Assembly: GCF_001423745.1 (NCBI RefSeq)
Contig: NZ_LMPC01000006.1
Span: 97,922-161,921 of the forward strand
Direction of reading: 5' to 3'
DNA from: Arthrobacter sp. Leaf337
GTDB taxonomy: Bacteria; Actinomycetota; Actinomycetes; Actinomycetales; Micrococcaceae
Length of the DNA stretch: 64,000 bases
Part shown: positions 1-9,155 of the stretch, in pieces
Layout of the letters: every line of letters starts with the position of its first letter
Numbering within the stretch: position 1 is the first letter of the stretch
Position numbers and translations under genes: made by a program
Notes under the pieces: model-generated
Seen by the model: only the letters and a program-made list of their open reading frames with translations
The model's database searches: none
What the model was told of the DNA's origin: nothing

Positions 1-1
1 G

Positions 2-31
2 ACGCGGAGGCGGCGCTTCTTCGGGCGTTGA
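2..31 (+). CDS. possible C-terminal tail of a gene cut by the left edge
   Basis: The frame beginning at base 2 is open from the window edge and reads TRRRRFFGR before a TGA at 29-31. A short Arg-rich tail is a common ending for bacterial membrane proteins, so this may be the last nine codons of a gene lying to the left. The open stretch is too short to exclude chance. Confidence 0.2.
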   Translation, partial: TRRRRFFGR

Positions 32-191
32 ACGGTCATAGCTGCGGCCCTTCCACCAAACGGCCAAACCCAGGTGCCCGGCAAGCGTGCCGAACTGTCG
101 AGAGGAGCCACTGCGGCTCACGTGCGGTGCTCCGACCATTTTCCCACCGCTGCCCGCCCTCCTCAATGACCCGCGCACGTTATCTAGATGA

Positions 192-290
192 TGCTCGGCT
201 ACGCAGAGGATTACGACGACGCCGCATGAGGAGGACACGATCACGGTGCTGTTCGAGCAGGAAGGCTACAAAACGCTGTCAGAGGACCTT
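192..290 (+). pseudogene. possible 3' remnant of a helicase-type gene
   Basis: Between the left edge and the ABC operon the + strand encodes [17 protein letters not shown] (about 240-290), preceded by acidic codons. This resembles the short beta-barrel-like tail of some actinobacterial RecQ-type helicases, from memory of the family. The frame is closed by a stop at 189-191 and then runs without a stop into antisense of the ABC ATPase, so no intact gene exists. The remaining bases of 32-278 show nothing else I recognise. Confidence 0.28.
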
Positions 291-1046
291 GGACAGGAAC
301 GCCTTGGTCCTTTCATGCTGTGGATCGCTGAGGACCTGCCGGGGCGGCCCGGCCTCCACCACCACGCCTTCATCCATGAAGACCAGGGTGTCCGCCACTT
401 CCCGGGCGAACCCCATCTCGTGGGTCACCACGATCATGGTCATGCCGCTCTTGGCCAGTTCCTTCATGACGTCCAGCACCTCGCCCACCAGTTCCGGGTC
501 CAGGGCACTGGTGGGCTCATCGAAGAGCATCAGCTTCGGGTCCATGGCCAGTGCGCGGGCGATGGCCACGCGCTGCTGTTGCCCGCCGGACAGGTGCGCC
601 GGATAGGCATCGCCCTTGTCCGCCAGTCCCACGCGCTCCAGCAGTTCCTTGGCCCGCGCGGTGGCTTTAGCCTTGGAAATGCCTTTGACCCGCATGGGGG
701 CCAGAATGATGTTCTCCACCGCGGTCAGGTGCGGAAACAGGTTGAACCGCTGGAACACCATCCCGATTTCCTGGCGCTGGAAGGCTGCTTCCTTGAGCTT
801 CAGTTCGTAGAGCTTGTCCCCCTTCTGGCGGTAGCCAACCAGCTGGCCGTCCACCGAGAGCCGGCCGCCGTCAACCCGTTCCAGATGGTTGATGCAGCGC
901 AGGAACGTCGACTTGCCCGAACCGCTGGGTCCCACCATGCAGAGAACCTCCCCCGGATTGACCTTGAGGTTGATTCCGCGCAGCACCCTGTTGGTGCCGA
1001 AATTCTTGGAGACCTTCTCCGCGAGCACCATCGGCGCGTCCGTCAT
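279..1046 (-). CDS. polar amino-acid-type ABC transporter ATP-binding protein
   Basis: Cytoplasmic ATPase that powers the importer encoded just upstream. It has 255 residues, normal for the GlnQ/HisP family. Walker [10 protein letters not shown] is at 39-47, the Q-loop lies in [11 protein letters not shown] near 96-106, the signature LSGGQQQR is at 152-159, Walker B LMLFDEP at about 172-178 and the H-loop His at about 208. The ATG overlaps the permease stop by four bases (ATGA), so translation is coupled. It is the last gene of the oxidase-binding protein-permease-ATPase operon. The substrate cannot be read from the sequence; an organic acid or amino-acid derivative fits the linked hydroxy-acid oxidase. 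Confidence 0.93.
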   Translation of the reverse strand: MTDAPMVLAEKVSKNFGTNRVLRGINLKVNPGEVLCMVGPSGSGKSTFLRCINHLERVDGGRLSVDGQLVGYRQKGDKLYELKLKEAAFQRQEIGMVFQRFNLFPHLTAVENIILAPMRVKGISKAKATARAKELLERVGLADKGDAYPAHLSGGQQQRVAIARALAMDPKLMLFDEPTSALDPELVGEVLDVMKELAKSGMTMIVVTHEMGFAREVADTLVFMDEGVVVEAGPPRQVLSDPQHERTKAFLSKVL

Positions 1047-2107
1047 CCTTTTCCTCCAAAGTCATTGCCGAGCGGCCCGCCGGGAACGCCGGGGCCGCCG
1101 GGAAGCGCGGCAGGTGCCGGTTCCGGCGTCGTGCCTTCCTTGCCCGTCCTGGCGCGTCCGGTTCCCCGCGAGAACCGCTTTTCAATGAAGTGCTGGCCCA
1201 CCATCAGCACTGAGGTGAAGAGCAGATACCAGAGCGACGCCACAATCAGCAGCGGCACAGGCGTGAACGTCACGGCGGAGATACCGCGGGACACCCCGTA
1301 GAGGTCAACGCTCAACGGGATCGCCGCCACCAGCGAGGTGGTCTTGAGCATCGAGATCACCTCGTTGCCGGTGGGCGGAATGATGATCTTCATGGCCTGC
1401 GGAACCACCACATACCGCATGGTCTGCCCCCAGGACATGGCCAGCGCCGTCGACGCCTCCGCCTGCCCCTCGTCCACTGACAGCAGCCCGGCCCGCACAA
1501 TCTCGGACATGTAGGCGGCCTCGTTGAGGGCCAAACCGATCACCGCGGTGATGAAGAGGTTGGTGAACACCTCATTCGGGATGGTGACCCACGGGTCCAT
1601 GAACGGGATGCCCAGCGTGAATACCGGATAGATGAGCGCCACGATGCCCCAGAACACCAGCTGCACGTACACCGGGGTTCCGCGGAAAATCCAGATGTAC
1701 AGCCAGGCGATGCTCTTCAGCACAGGGTTGGGCGAAAGCCGCATGATGGCCAGCAGCAGCCCGATCACGATCGCGCCGATCATCGCGTAGATGGTCAGCC
1801 ACAGCGTGACCCACGCAGCCTGGCTGATCCGGCGGTCGAAGATGTACTTGCCCACGTCCGCCCAGCCGTAGTCCGGGCGCTGGGCGGCATCCAGCACAAA
1901 GACTGCCAGCCCGATGATGAGGAGCACCGCCACCACATTCCGCCAGGGGTGGCGCAGCGGGATGGCCACGATCGCTTCCGGCGGCGCGCCGTCGTCGTCC
2001 CCTGCCCTGCCGGCCCGCGGCTTCCTGACGGGATCCGGCTTCCTGCCGGGGTCCCCATTCCTGGCGGGGTCCGCCTCAATCATCCGGCCGGATTCCGGCT
2101 CGCTCAT
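1043..2107 (-). CDS. polar amino-acid-type ABC transporter permease
   Basis: Inner-membrane channel subunit (HisM/GlnP family) of 354 residues. The first ~50 residues are a hydrophilic Pro/Arg/Asp-rich cytoplasmic extension, longer than usual for the family. At least five hydrophobic segments follow. The EAA loop that docks the ATPase is visible as [13 protein letters not shown] followed by [15 protein letters not shown]. The start lies six bases beyond the binding-protein stop, so the genes are closely spaced in one operon. The permease appears to be single in this operon and would therefore act as a homodimer, as in several polar amino-acid systems. Confidence 0.92.
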   Translation of the reverse strand: MSEPESGRMIEADPARNGDPGRKPDPVRKPRAGRAGDDDGAPPEAIVAIPLRHPWRNVVAVLLIIGLAVFVLDAAQRPDYGWADVGKYIFDRRISQAAWVTLWLTIYAMIGAIVIGLLLAIMRLSPNPVLKSIAWLYIWIFRGTPVYVQLVFWGIVALIYPVFTLGIPFMDPWVTIPNEVFTNLFITAVIGLALNEAAYMSEIVRAGLLSVDEGQAEASTALAMSWGQTMRYVVVPQAMKIIIPPTGNEVISMLKTTSLVAAIPLSVDLYGVSRGISAVTFTPVPLLIVASLWYLLFTSVLMVGQHFIEKRFSRGTGRARTGKEGTTPEPAPAALPGGPGVPGGPLGNDFGGKG

Positions 2108-2113
2108 GCTGTA

Positions 2114-3016
2114 TCACCCCTTGGCTGCCACGTTGAGGTCCGCCGTTTTGATTCCGCCGGCTTCCACTCCCCACTTGGACAGGATCTTGGTGTAGGTGCC
2201 GTCGTCGATCAGCGTCTGCAGCGCCTTCTGGAGGGCCGGCGTAAATTCGCTGCCCTTGGCCACGGGGATGCCGTACGGCGCCACTTCGAACGCGTCGCCG
2301 GCGGTCTGCAGCTTGTCCTTGGTCTTGGAGATCGCGTAGAGGGTAACGGGCGAATCGGCGCTCATGGCATCCACCTGTCCCACCACCAGGGCGTTGGTAG
2401 CCTGGTCCTGCGCGTCGTACTTGAAGATGGTGATGGCCGGCTTGCCGGCGTCGGTGCAGGCCTTCGACTTGGCGGGCACCTCGTGGGTGTCCTCATACGT
2501 GGTTGCCTGGACGGCCACCTTGAGCCCGCAGGCGTTGTTGGGGTCCACGGTCTTGCCCTTCGGGGCGGCCCACTGGATGCCGGCGGAGTAGTAGTTCACG
2601 AAATCCACCTGCTTTTCGCGTTCCAGCGTGTCCGTGAAGGAGGACATGCCCATGTCATCCTTCCCCGCGCGCACGGCGGGAAGGATGTTGTCGAAGGTGC
2701 CGATGTCGAAGTTGACCTTCAGGCCCATTACCTGGCCCAGGGCGTTGGTGAGGTCCACGGACCACCCTGCCGGCGCTCCGTTATCGTCCTTGAACTCGTT
2801 GGGCGGGTAGTTGTTGGCCATGCCGACGTTGAGCACGCCGGCGTTCTTGATCTTCTCCGGCAGCATCGCGGCAACGGAATCATTCTTTTTCACGTCGACG
2901 GCGTCAGCGGTGCCGGATGCGCCGCCGGTGGCGGGTGGTGCGCTGTTGTCGACGCAGCCGGAGAGTGTGAGCGCCGTGGCTATGGTGAGGACGGGAAGGA
3001 GGTATCGGGTGCGCAT
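2114..3016 (-). CDS. ABC transporter substrate-binding lipoprotein
   Basis: Extracellular solute-binding protein (family 3, SBP_bac_3) of 300 residues. I chose the start MRTRYLLPVL at 3016 because GAAGGAA-like ribosome-binding bases (AAGGAA) lie just upstream, and because it puts a normal lipoprotein signal at the N-terminus: a positive pair, a hydrophobic core and the lipobox LSGC near residue 20. The longer frame to 3076 adds a sequence with no signal-peptide character. Typical family segments include NVGMANNYPPNEF, a GWSVDLTNALG region and MSSFTDT. It should hand ligand to the 1043-2107 permease. An 81-base gap separates it from the oxidase gene. Confidence 0.92.
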   Translation of the reverse strand: MRTRYLLPVLTIATALTLSGCVDNSAPPATGGASGTADAVDVKKNDSVAAMLPEKIKNAGVLNVGMANNYPPNEFKDDNGAPAGWSVDLTNALGQVMGLKVNFDIGTFDNILPAVRAGKDDMGMSSFTDTLEREKQVDFVNYYSAGIQWAAPKGKTVDPNNACGLKVAVQATTYEDTHEVPAKSKACTDAGKPAITIFKYDAQDQATNALVVGQVDAMSADSPVTLYAISKTKDKLQTAGDAFEVAPYGIPVAKGSEFTPALQKALQTLIDDGTYTKILSKWGVEAGGIKTADLNVAAKG

Positions 3017-3097
3017 GGTTTCCTTAGCTATTCGGGAGATTCTCGGGGTGCCCGCGGGTCTGCGGGAGAAGTGCACTGTGTACTTGTTCAGAACTCG

Positions 3098-4369
3098 TTA
3101 GTGCTTATTGCCTGACGCCGTTGATTCAAGGATTTCGCCGGAATGACGGATGTCCCGGAGAATCTCCCCGCCTCGAGCTTTCACCTCGGAAATGCTGGAA
3201 ACGCCTACTAACGTCATGGTACGCCGGAGTTCGTCCGAGAAAATCTCGATGATGCGCCCGACGCCCGGCGAGCCCGCCGCCACCAATCCGTACAGGTAGG
3301 CCCTGCCGATCGAGCAGGCATCGGCACCCAGCGCCAGCGCCTTGAGGACGTCGCTCCCCCGCCGGATGCCTGAGTCCACATAGATCTCAATCGAATCGCC
3401 CACCCGCTGCCGGGATTCCTGCAGCACATCCATGGGACTGAGCATGTGGTCCAGCTGCCGGCCGCCGTGGTTGCTCAGCTGGACGGCATCCAGGCCGATC
3501 AGGGCGGCCTTGTCGACGTCTGCCGGGTTGACGCAGCCCTTGAGCACGATCTTGCCGTGCCACGCCTGGCGCAAGGCCTCCAGTTCCTTCCATCCGCTGG
3601 TGGCATCGGAGTGGCCAAGGATGTGCTGCCACATGGACGGGGTGACCACGGAGGTGGCCGCGGCACTGCGCGGATCCAGGTTGGGAAAACTGATGCCGTC
3701 CGACGTCAGGAAGTTGATCCACCAGGAAGGCCGCCGGGCGATGTCCGCGATGGTTGACAGCGTCAGCGCCGGAGGCGCGGTGAAGCCGTTGTGGAGGTCC
3801 CGTTCCCTGGCGCCTAACGCCCGGGTATCGACGCCGACAATCAGGGTGGTGAATCCGGCGGCTTCGCAGCGCGCCAGCTTGTCCTTCAGGGCCTGCGCGT
3901 CGGAGGTGAGCCCGAAGTTGAACCAGCGGTCGAGGGCCGGGTGGTTCTCCGCAATTGCTTCCATGGACACGGTGCTTAGCCCGGCCAGCCCGTAGGGGAT
4001 GCGCGCCCGGTCGGCCGCGGCGGCGACGGCCAGCTCGCCCTCGGGATGGAACAGGCGCGTTGCGCCGGTGGGCGTCAGGGTCAGGGGCAGGGCACTGTTT
4101 TTCCCGAGCAACGTGGTGCTGGTATCGGGTCCGGAGACCGGGCCCCAACTGGGCATGAGGGCCCAGGAATCGAAGACGGCGCGGTTCCGGCGGAGCGTCA
4201 CTTCGTCTTCAGAACCGCCGTCGAGATAATCGAAAATCCCGGCGGGCAGGACTCTCCGTGCCGATTTCCGGTATTCCTCCACATTAAAAGCGTTGGCCAG
4301 CACACGGCGTCGTCGGGATAATACGGGGGCTTTGATCTGGACGAGCTGCCTGGCTTCGCTGATTTTCAA
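3098..4369 (-). CDS. FMN-dependent alpha-hydroxy-acid oxidase/dehydrogenase
   Basis: TIM-barrel flavoenzyme of the lactate/glycolate/mandelate oxidase family (LldD-like), 423 residues. It oxidises a 2-hydroxy acid to the 2-oxo acid using FMN. The signature LSNHGGRQLD carries the catalytic base His near residue 301. The FMN-phosphate-binding part DSGIRRGSDVLKALALGA and IGRAYLYGL follow. The N-terminal ANAFNVEEYRKSARRVLP and FDYLDGGSEDE segments are typical. Family members differ in substrate, so lactate should not be assumed. It is the first gene of the operon leading into the ABC importer and lies divergent to the PucR-type regulator, suggesting uptake and oxidation of the same compound. Confidence 0.9.
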   Translation of the reverse strand: MKISEARQLVQIKAPVLSRRRRVLANAFNVEEYRKSARRVLPAGIFDYLDGGSEDEVTLRRNRAVFDSWALMPSWGPVSGPDTSTTLLGKNSALPLTLTPTGATRLFHPEGELAVAAAADRARIPYGLAGLSTVSMEAIAENHPALDRWFNFGLTSDAQALKDKLARCEAAGFTTLIVGVDTRALGARERDLHNGFTAPPALTLSTIADIARRPSWWINFLTSDGISFPNLDPRSAAATSVVTPSMWQHILGHSDATSGWKELEALRQAWHGKIVLKGCVNPADVDKAALIGLDAVQLSNHGGRQLDHMLSPMDVLQESRQRVGDSIEIYVDSGIRRGSDVLKALALGADACSIGRAYLYGLVAAGSPGVGRIIEIFSDELRRTMTLVGVSSISEVKARGGEILRDIRHSGEILESTASGNKH

Positions 4370-4502
4370 TGACGGCCTTTCCAGTGCGTGCGTGCGTTAT
4401 GGTTCAGCGTAGGAAGCGGAACTCCGTGCCACTATGGAGATAGCGACAAATTGAGGAGCTCCGCGTTAGCAGCAACTACCAAACAGTGCGTCGGGCGGCA
4501 CC
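4370..4502. promoter_or_regulatory. divergent control region, oxidase operon / PucR regulator
   Basis: A 133-base gap between two divergently transcribed genes must hold both promoters and probably the regulator's binding site. It is more AT-rich than its surroundings (for example around 4440-4455, gcgacaaattgagg). I could not pick a convincing operator or -35/-10 pair by eye. Confidence 0.5.
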
Positions 4503-6137
4503 GTGAAGGTGTTTCCCGCGGCCGCGAGTCATGCTTTGCCTACGCTCGCAGATGTGGCGCGCTCGGCCGGATCGGAAATTGTCAGCCTCGTCGAAATGCC
4601 GGCGGATGACCAGCAGGTTGTCGCGGGCTCGGTCTTGTACGACTCGACGGCCACGCCCGCCACGTTCCCCGGCGCCGTTGCCCTGGCCATCGGCCTGTCG
4701 CTGTCCGGCAAACGCCTGCGGGTGAAGGTCCGGGAACTGAAGGACGCCGGCTACGTGGCAATCGTCTACAAATCCAACGGCAACCCGGACGCCGCCCTCC
4801 GGGCAGCCGCCCGGGAAACGGGGCTGGCCCTCTTCCGTGCCTCCGACTCGGTTCCGTGGAACCAGCTGGCCGAGATCATGGACGCCGCCGTCGTCCCGCA
4901 CCGGCAGTCAGGCCGCACCCTGGTGGACATCCGTCCCGGGGACCTGTTCGATCTGGCCAACACGGTGGCGGCCCAGGCCGGCGGTGCCATTGCGATCGCC
5001 GATCCGGACAAGACGATCCTGGCCTATTCCACCCTCCCGGACCAGCCCATCGACGAGACCCGGCGTAGCTCCATCCTGCGCCTGCACGTTCCCCATTCCG
5101 TGCAAACCGACAAGGACTACCGGCGTGTGCATGCCGCGAGCGATGCGCTGGATGTGGCGACGGCGGACCCCCGGCTCCGGCGTACAGCCATCGCCATCCG
5201 GGCCGGCGGCGCCGTGCTGGGATCGCTCTGGCTGCTGGAACGCGCCGACCACCACAACGAGGACGCGGACCGGATCCTGCGTGAAGCCGCCAATGTTGCC
5301 GCGCTCCATATCCTGCACAAGCGCACCACGTACGTCTCGAACCTCACCCGCCAGATGGATCTGGTTCAGCCGCTGCTGTTCGAACCCGAGCGCGCCGAGC
5401 TGGCCGCCATCCGGCTGGGAATATCGGCAGCTTCCATCCGGGTGGCCGCCCTCAGCGTCTGGCCGGCGGACGCCATAGCGGCCGAAACGTTGCAGTCACG
5501 TCTCCGGCTCTTCGACACCATCCGGACCGCGTGCGCCATCCGGGTGCCCTCCGCAGTCTGCGGGCTCTCAGACGGCATCGTGTACATCGTGCTGCCGCAG
5601 AGCACCGAATCGTCCCTGCAGTTTCAACGCGGCGCGATCCTCAAAATCGTCCAGAACGCACGGCGGCTTCTCTCACGCCCGGTGCTGGCCGCACTGGGGG
5701 CAGCGGCTACGATCGACCGGCTTGCTGAGTCCAGGGTCAACGCGGAACTGGTCCTGTCCGAGCTGGTTCGCAACGTCGTCGAGGGTCGAATATCTGCCGA
5801 CTCCGATGACGTGGTGGCCGACGACGAATCCCTGGGTTCGCGCCTGCAACTGCGGCAGATCGCCTCGTCTTTGACGGCGTCCGGCCAGCTGCCCGGGACC
5901 CACGCCCTCAGGATCGCCGAGTACGACGAACGCCATAAGAAGTCCTTCGAAGAGACCATCCACGCCTACCTGAGCTGCGGTGGCAACGCGATCGAAGCCG
6001 CCAAGTCTCTGGACGTGCACGTCAACACGGTCCGCTACCGCCTATCCCGGGTGGAGACCCTCTTCGGCATCGACCTGGATGATCCCGAAACGCGCCTGCT
6101 CGTATGGCTGCAGTTGTGGGCGAGGCACAACCAGTAG
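4503..6137 (+). CDS. PucR/CdaR-type transcriptional regulator
   Basis: Regulator of 544 residues with the family layout: an N-terminal PucR ligand domain (about 10-125), a middle region with a degenerate GGDEF-like fold (about 270-420), and a C-terminal HTH_30 DNA-binding domain (about 482-544). In the last, GGNAIEAAKSLDVHVNTVRY followed by RLSRVETLFGIDL matches the PucR-type helix-turn-helix. Such proteins usually activate neighbouring catabolic genes in response to the substrate. It faces the oxidase-ABC operon across 133 bases, which makes that operon the likely target. The start is a GTG at 4503 with a weak ribosome-binding site; a start a few codons downstream is possible. Confidence 0.88.
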   Translation: MKVFPAAASHALPTLADVARSAGSEIVSLVEMPADDQQVVAGSVLYDSTATPATFPGAVALAIGLSLSGKRLRVKVRELKDAGYVAIVYKSNGNPDAALRAAARETGLALFRASDSVPWNQLAEIMDAAVVPHRQSGRTLVDIRPGDLFDLANTVAAQAGGAIAIADPDKTILAYSTLPDQPIDETRRSSILRLHVPHSVQTDKDYRRVHAASDALDVATADPRLRRTAIAIRAGGAVLGSLWLLERADHHNEDADRILREAANVAALHILHKRTTYVSNLTRQMDLVQPLLFEPERAELAAIRLGISAASIRVAALSVWPADAIAAETLQSRLRLFDTIRTACAIRVPSAVCGLSDGIVYIVLPQSTESSLQFQRGAILKIVQNARRLLSRPVLAALGAAATIDRLAESRVNAELVLSELVRNVVEGRISADSDDVVADDESLGSRLQLRQIASSLTASGQLPGTHALRIAEYDERHKKSFEETIHAYLSCGGNAIEAAKSLDVHVNTVRYRLSRVETLFGIDLDDPETRLLVWLQLWARHNQ

Positions 6138-6194
6138 AGCCGCTTCTTCCGTCAGCTTCTTTCGTCAGTGTCCGCAGGATGCCAGAGTTGAACC

Positions 6195-6647
6195 ATGAAA
6201 GTGGAAACCGGCGGGCTGGTCCTGAACCTGGAGTGCAGGCTCCCTGCTCCTCCGGAAGACATCTTCCGGATGCTGACCGAATCATCCGAGCTGGTGCGGT
6301 GGTGGGGACCGCACGGCTTCACCATCCCGTCAGCCGAACTGAACCTCGCGGAAGGCGGCCGCTATTGGTTCCGCATGGCACCACCGGACGGTGAGCCGTT
6401 CCACCTCTCAGGCGAGTTCCTGGAGATCGATCCTCCCTGGCGCCTCGTGTACACCTTCCGCTGGGAGGAACCGACGCCGGATGACCGGGACACCGTCGTC
6501 GACCTCTCGCTCCAAACGGCCGACGACGGCACGCGCCTGGCGCTCTCGCAGGGACCGTTCCTCACGGAGGAACGGCTGGAACTGCACCGCGGCGGCTGGA
6601 CTGAATCGTTCGAGAAACTGCAGGCGCTGGTAGGTGGCCGGGGTTAG
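6195..6647 (+). CDS. SRPBCC (AHSA1-like) domain protein
   Basis: Stand-alone START/Bet v 1-like hydrophobic-pocket protein of 150 residues. The pattern is typical of the AHSA1 family: an N-terminal strand with PAPPEDIFRMLTESSELVRWWGP, then GGRYWFRMAPPDG, PPWRLVYTFRWEE, and a C-terminal GGWTESFEKLQAL helix. Family members bind small hydrophobic ligands or act as co-chaperone-like domains; no specific role can be assigned. It lies 57 bases after the PucR gene on the same strand, and converges on the amidotransferase. Confidence 0.85.
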   Translation: MKVETGGLVLNLECRLPAPPEDIFRMLTESSELVRWWGPHGFTIPSAELNLAEGGRYWFRMAPPDGEPFHLSGEFLEIDPPWRLVYTFRWEEPTPDDRDTVVDLSLQTADDGTRLALSQGPFLTEERLELHRGGWTESFEKLQALVGGRG

Positions 6648-6680
6648 TCCCGGACCATGTGCGGTTCGGTGGATCAGGGG

Positions 6681-7550
6681 TCAAGGCTTCTGGGACGCCG
6701 CCGCATGAGGTTCAAGATCGGCGAGAGTGAGCGGATGCGCGGGGGCGTCCGGGAAGGGGTGCGTGGCGGTCACCGTCAGGGACTGATCGACGTGCACCAG
6801 TTCGCCGGATGTCATGGGACGCCAGGCCGGGCTATGGTCCATCGGTTCGGTAGCTAAAAGTACATGCGGATTGTAGGCAAGTTCCGTGCTGCGGGAGTGG
6901 ATCCGGTTGCTCCGCGCGTCCAGAGGGGCCGCCGGAGCCGGAGCAGCGGCCGGGTCCCGTTCCAGAATGTATAACTCGTGGGCTGCCGGGTACCTGAGCG
7001 CCCACAGGTCCGTGGCCGTGGTGACGATGATGTTCAAGCTAAAGACGGGCAACTCCGCAGCGACCCACTTGATCGCGGCGGTGATACCTTCCCCAATGGC
7101 ACCTCCGGCGCGGCGGGTCTCGGCAGTGATGAGCGCGAAGAGTCGTTCGCTGTCGGTCTGGCCGAACACGAGGTCCGCAGCGCCAAGCTCGATCAAACGC
7201 TGATCGAGCCGTTCGAGATCACCGAAGGCCCCGTTATGGGCAAACAGCCGCCCGTCCTGCTCGAACGGGTGGGTGTTGACCAGAGTATGTGCGCCAGTGC
7301 TGGCATACCGCACGTGGGCCAGGAAAGTCGTGCTCTTCAGGTCCCGTGCCTCACGGGCGAAAGCGTGATCCTCCCACGCGGCAAGCGGCTGTTTCGCTAC
7401 GCGGGGCCCACCATCGGCGTCGAAAGTCCCTATGCCGGCGCCGTCGGGCTCCCGCCGGCTCTGGTCCGCCAGGCTGTCCGGGGCGTCCAGCAGCCAGAAC
7501 GTGGCTCGGACCGGTCGGGAACCGGCGTGCAGCGCGAATAGTCGGCACAT
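6681..7550 (-). CDS. class II glutamine amidotransferase
   Basis: Ntn-type glutaminase domain of 289 residues (YafJ/GATase_4-like). I chose the start at 7550 because it gives MCRLFALH, which leaves Cys2 as the catalytic N-terminal nucleophile after Met removal; the longer frame to 7568 would bury it. Other family segments are SRREPDGAGIGTF, FLAHVRYASTG and HPFEQDGRLFAHNGAFG, which form the glutamine pocket. No synthetase domain is fused, and there is no partner next door, so the acceptor of the ammonia is unknown. The next gene upstream on this strand (DinB-like) ends 22 bases away. Confidence 0.88.
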   Translation of the reverse strand: MCRLFALHAGSRPVRATFWLLDAPDSLADQSRREPDGAGIGTFDADGGPRVAKQPLAAWEDHAFAREARDLKSTTFLAHVRYASTGAHTLVNTHPFEQDGRLFAHNGAFGDLERLDQRLIELGAADLVFGQTDSERLFALITAETRRAGGAIGEGITAAIKWVAAELPVFSLNIIVTTATDLWALRYPAAHELYILERDPAAAPAPAAPLDARSNRIHSRSTELAYNPHVLLATEPMDHSPAWRPMTSGELVHVDQSLTVTATHPFPDAPAHPLTLADLEPHAAASQKP

Positions 7551-7572
7551 GGCAGGCGGTGAAAGCAATCAG

Positions 7573-8073
7573 TCAGTGTTTCAATCCCTTCGCGTAGGCG
7601 GCCTGCCCCACGTGCTGGAGGCAGTCGGCAATCGTGCTGACCAGCCGCACCCCGAGGGTGACGGGCGGGTCCCAGCGGGTGTCAACGATGCGGTCCAGAT
7701 CCTCGTCGCCGAGGGTCTGCAGGAAGTCCGCGGTCTGCCGGTGGACGGCGTCGTAGTATTCGAGCAGCAGCTCCGGCGGGGCCTTCACCGAATCCACCTG
7801 CACGCTGGAATGGCCGTAGCCGGTGTCGCGCTCGCGAAGCGGGAGGTTGAAGCGGTCCACGAACCCCTGCGAAATCCACACCTGTTCCAGACCCGCCGCC
7901 GCGGCGACCTGCGCATCCTCCACCCGGCCAAGGTGCCAGATCAGCCACACAATCGGGTTCCCGGTTCCCGAGGGCCGGCGGACCAGAACGTCATCGTCCA
8001 CCCATTCAAGAGTGTCCTCCACAGCCTCGCGGATCCGGCCGAAGGCGTCCAGCAGCAGTTCGTTGGATTTCAT
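7573..8073 (-). CDS. DinB/DUF664-family protein
   Basis: Four-helix-bundle protein of 166 residues from the DinB/YfiT superfamily, where members are often metal-dependent thiol transferases (mycothiol in actinobacteria). The conserved histidines expected for the metal site are present in IWHLGRVEDAQ and DCLQHVGQAAY. The start MKSNELLL at 8073 is supported by GAAGGGT eight bases upstream; the longer frame to 8115 is not. The substrate is unknown. It probably shares a transcript with the downstream amidotransferase gene. Confidence 0.82.
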   Translation of the reverse strand: MKSNELLLDAFGRIREAVEDTLEWVDDDVLVRRPSGTGNPIVWLIWHLGRVEDAQVAAAAGLEQVWISQGFVDRFNLPLRERDTGYGHSSVQVDSVKAPPELLLEYYDAVHRQTADFLQTLGDEDLDRIVDTRWDPPVTLGVRLVSTIADCLQHVGQAAYAKGLKH

Positions 8074-8219
8074 TTTTGACCCTTCACGGAGTGTCGGTGA
8101 GGCCCATGCTCGCACGGAAGCTGCGCTGCCGGATAGGGCCGGGGTGCAGCTTCGTTGTCTGATTCGGGATGGCAGGGTCCGGGCCCCGGCGCGGACCGGA
8201 TGCGCGGGATAATAGAGTT

Positions 8220-8543
8220 ATGACGGACCAGGATCAGGCACGGGACCCGTGGGAGGAGTTCGACAGGCTCCCACCAGCCGGCCCCGACCGCATCGAGGGA
8301 TTACCCGGAGGTCAGCCGCTGGGCTTTGGCTTCCGCACGGGCGTGCGCAGCGCCAAGGTGGCCATCGGGTTCGCCGTGTACGCACTGATCCTCGGGACAG
8401 TGCTGGTCCTCACCGGCGCCATTGTTTTCATCAGCGAGGGGCAATGGCTGCTGCTCGGACTGATGGTGCTGATCGAGGCCGTCTTCGTGGGTGCCTTCAC
8501 CCAACTGGTGCGCCAGGCCCGCAACCGGCGATCGGCCCAGTAG
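8220..8543 (+). CDS. small two-helix membrane protein
   Basis: Hypothetical protein of 107 residues starting MTDQDQARDPWEEF. A ~45-residue acidic, Pro/Gly-rich cytoplasmic head is followed by two transmembrane segments (about 48-72 and 76-98) and a basic tail QARNRRSAQ, so both ends should face the cytoplasm. I recognise no named family. It is divergent from the DinB-like gene at 8073. Confidence 0.7.
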   Translation: MTDQDQARDPWEEFDRLPPAGPDRIEGLPGGQPLGFGFRTGVRSAKVAIGFAVYALILGTVLVLTGAIVFISEGQWLLLGLMVLIEAVFVGAFTQLVRQARNRRSAQ

Positions 8544-8610
8544 CCGGGCCCTTGCGATAGTCGTTGCCCGAGCCGTTGCCCCGCACCGGCGGCCTTGCAA
8601 TACTTCACCC

Positions 8611-9138
8611 ATGCCTCCCCTCCCCGCCATGTCCGCCGAAGACGTCCTCCACCAGCCCGTCCGCGTCCAGTTCGAGGCCTTCCTCAATGAGCACCGCAGC
8701 ATGCTCACCTCCTGTCTGGACGGGCTCACCGAGGAGCAGGCGCGCCGCTCCCTGGTGCCGTCGCGGACCACGCTGCTGGGCCTGGTGAAGCACGCCACCT
8801 TCGTGGAAAAGGTCTGGTTCGACGAAGCCATCACCTGCCGGTCCCGCGCCGAGATCGGCATCCCGGCCACCCCGGATGAGTCGTTCATCCTCGACGACCA
8901 GGACACCATAGCCTCCATCCGGCAGGCCCACCTCGGGGCCTGCGAGGCATCCCGTCTCGCCACCTCGGCATTGGAGCTCGACGACGTGCTCCGCGGCAAC
9001 CGCCGCGGACCGCTGCCGCTGCGCTGGGTGTATCTGCACATGCTGCGCGAGCTTGCCCAGCACTGCGGGCACGCCGACATCCTGCGCGAGCAGATCCTGG
9101 CCGACCAGGTGCTGAGCCAACAGGTCACGTCCGGCTGA
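8611..9138 (+). CDS. DinB/DUF664-family protein
   Basis: A second DinB-superfamily protein in this area (175 residues), of the DUF664 type common in actinobacteria. The metal-site histidines appear in GLVKHATFVEKVWF and ELAQHCGHADILREQI; the latter is the hallmark segment of DUF664. An internal ATG at 8629 (MSAEDVL) is an equally plausible start. Its sequence is not close to the 7573-8073 protein, so this is not a recent duplication. Probable thiol- or metal-dependent enzyme of unknown substrate. Confidence 0.82.
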   Translation: MPPLPAMSAEDVLHQPVRVQFEAFLNEHRSMLTSCLDGLTEEQARRSLVPSRTTLLGLVKHATFVEKVWFDEAITCRSRAEIGIPATPDESFILDDQDTIASIRQAHLGACEASRLATSALELDDVLRGNRRGPLPLRWVYLHMLRELAQHCGHADILREQILADQVLSQQVTSG

Positions 9139-9155
9139 GGCCACGAAACACCGTC

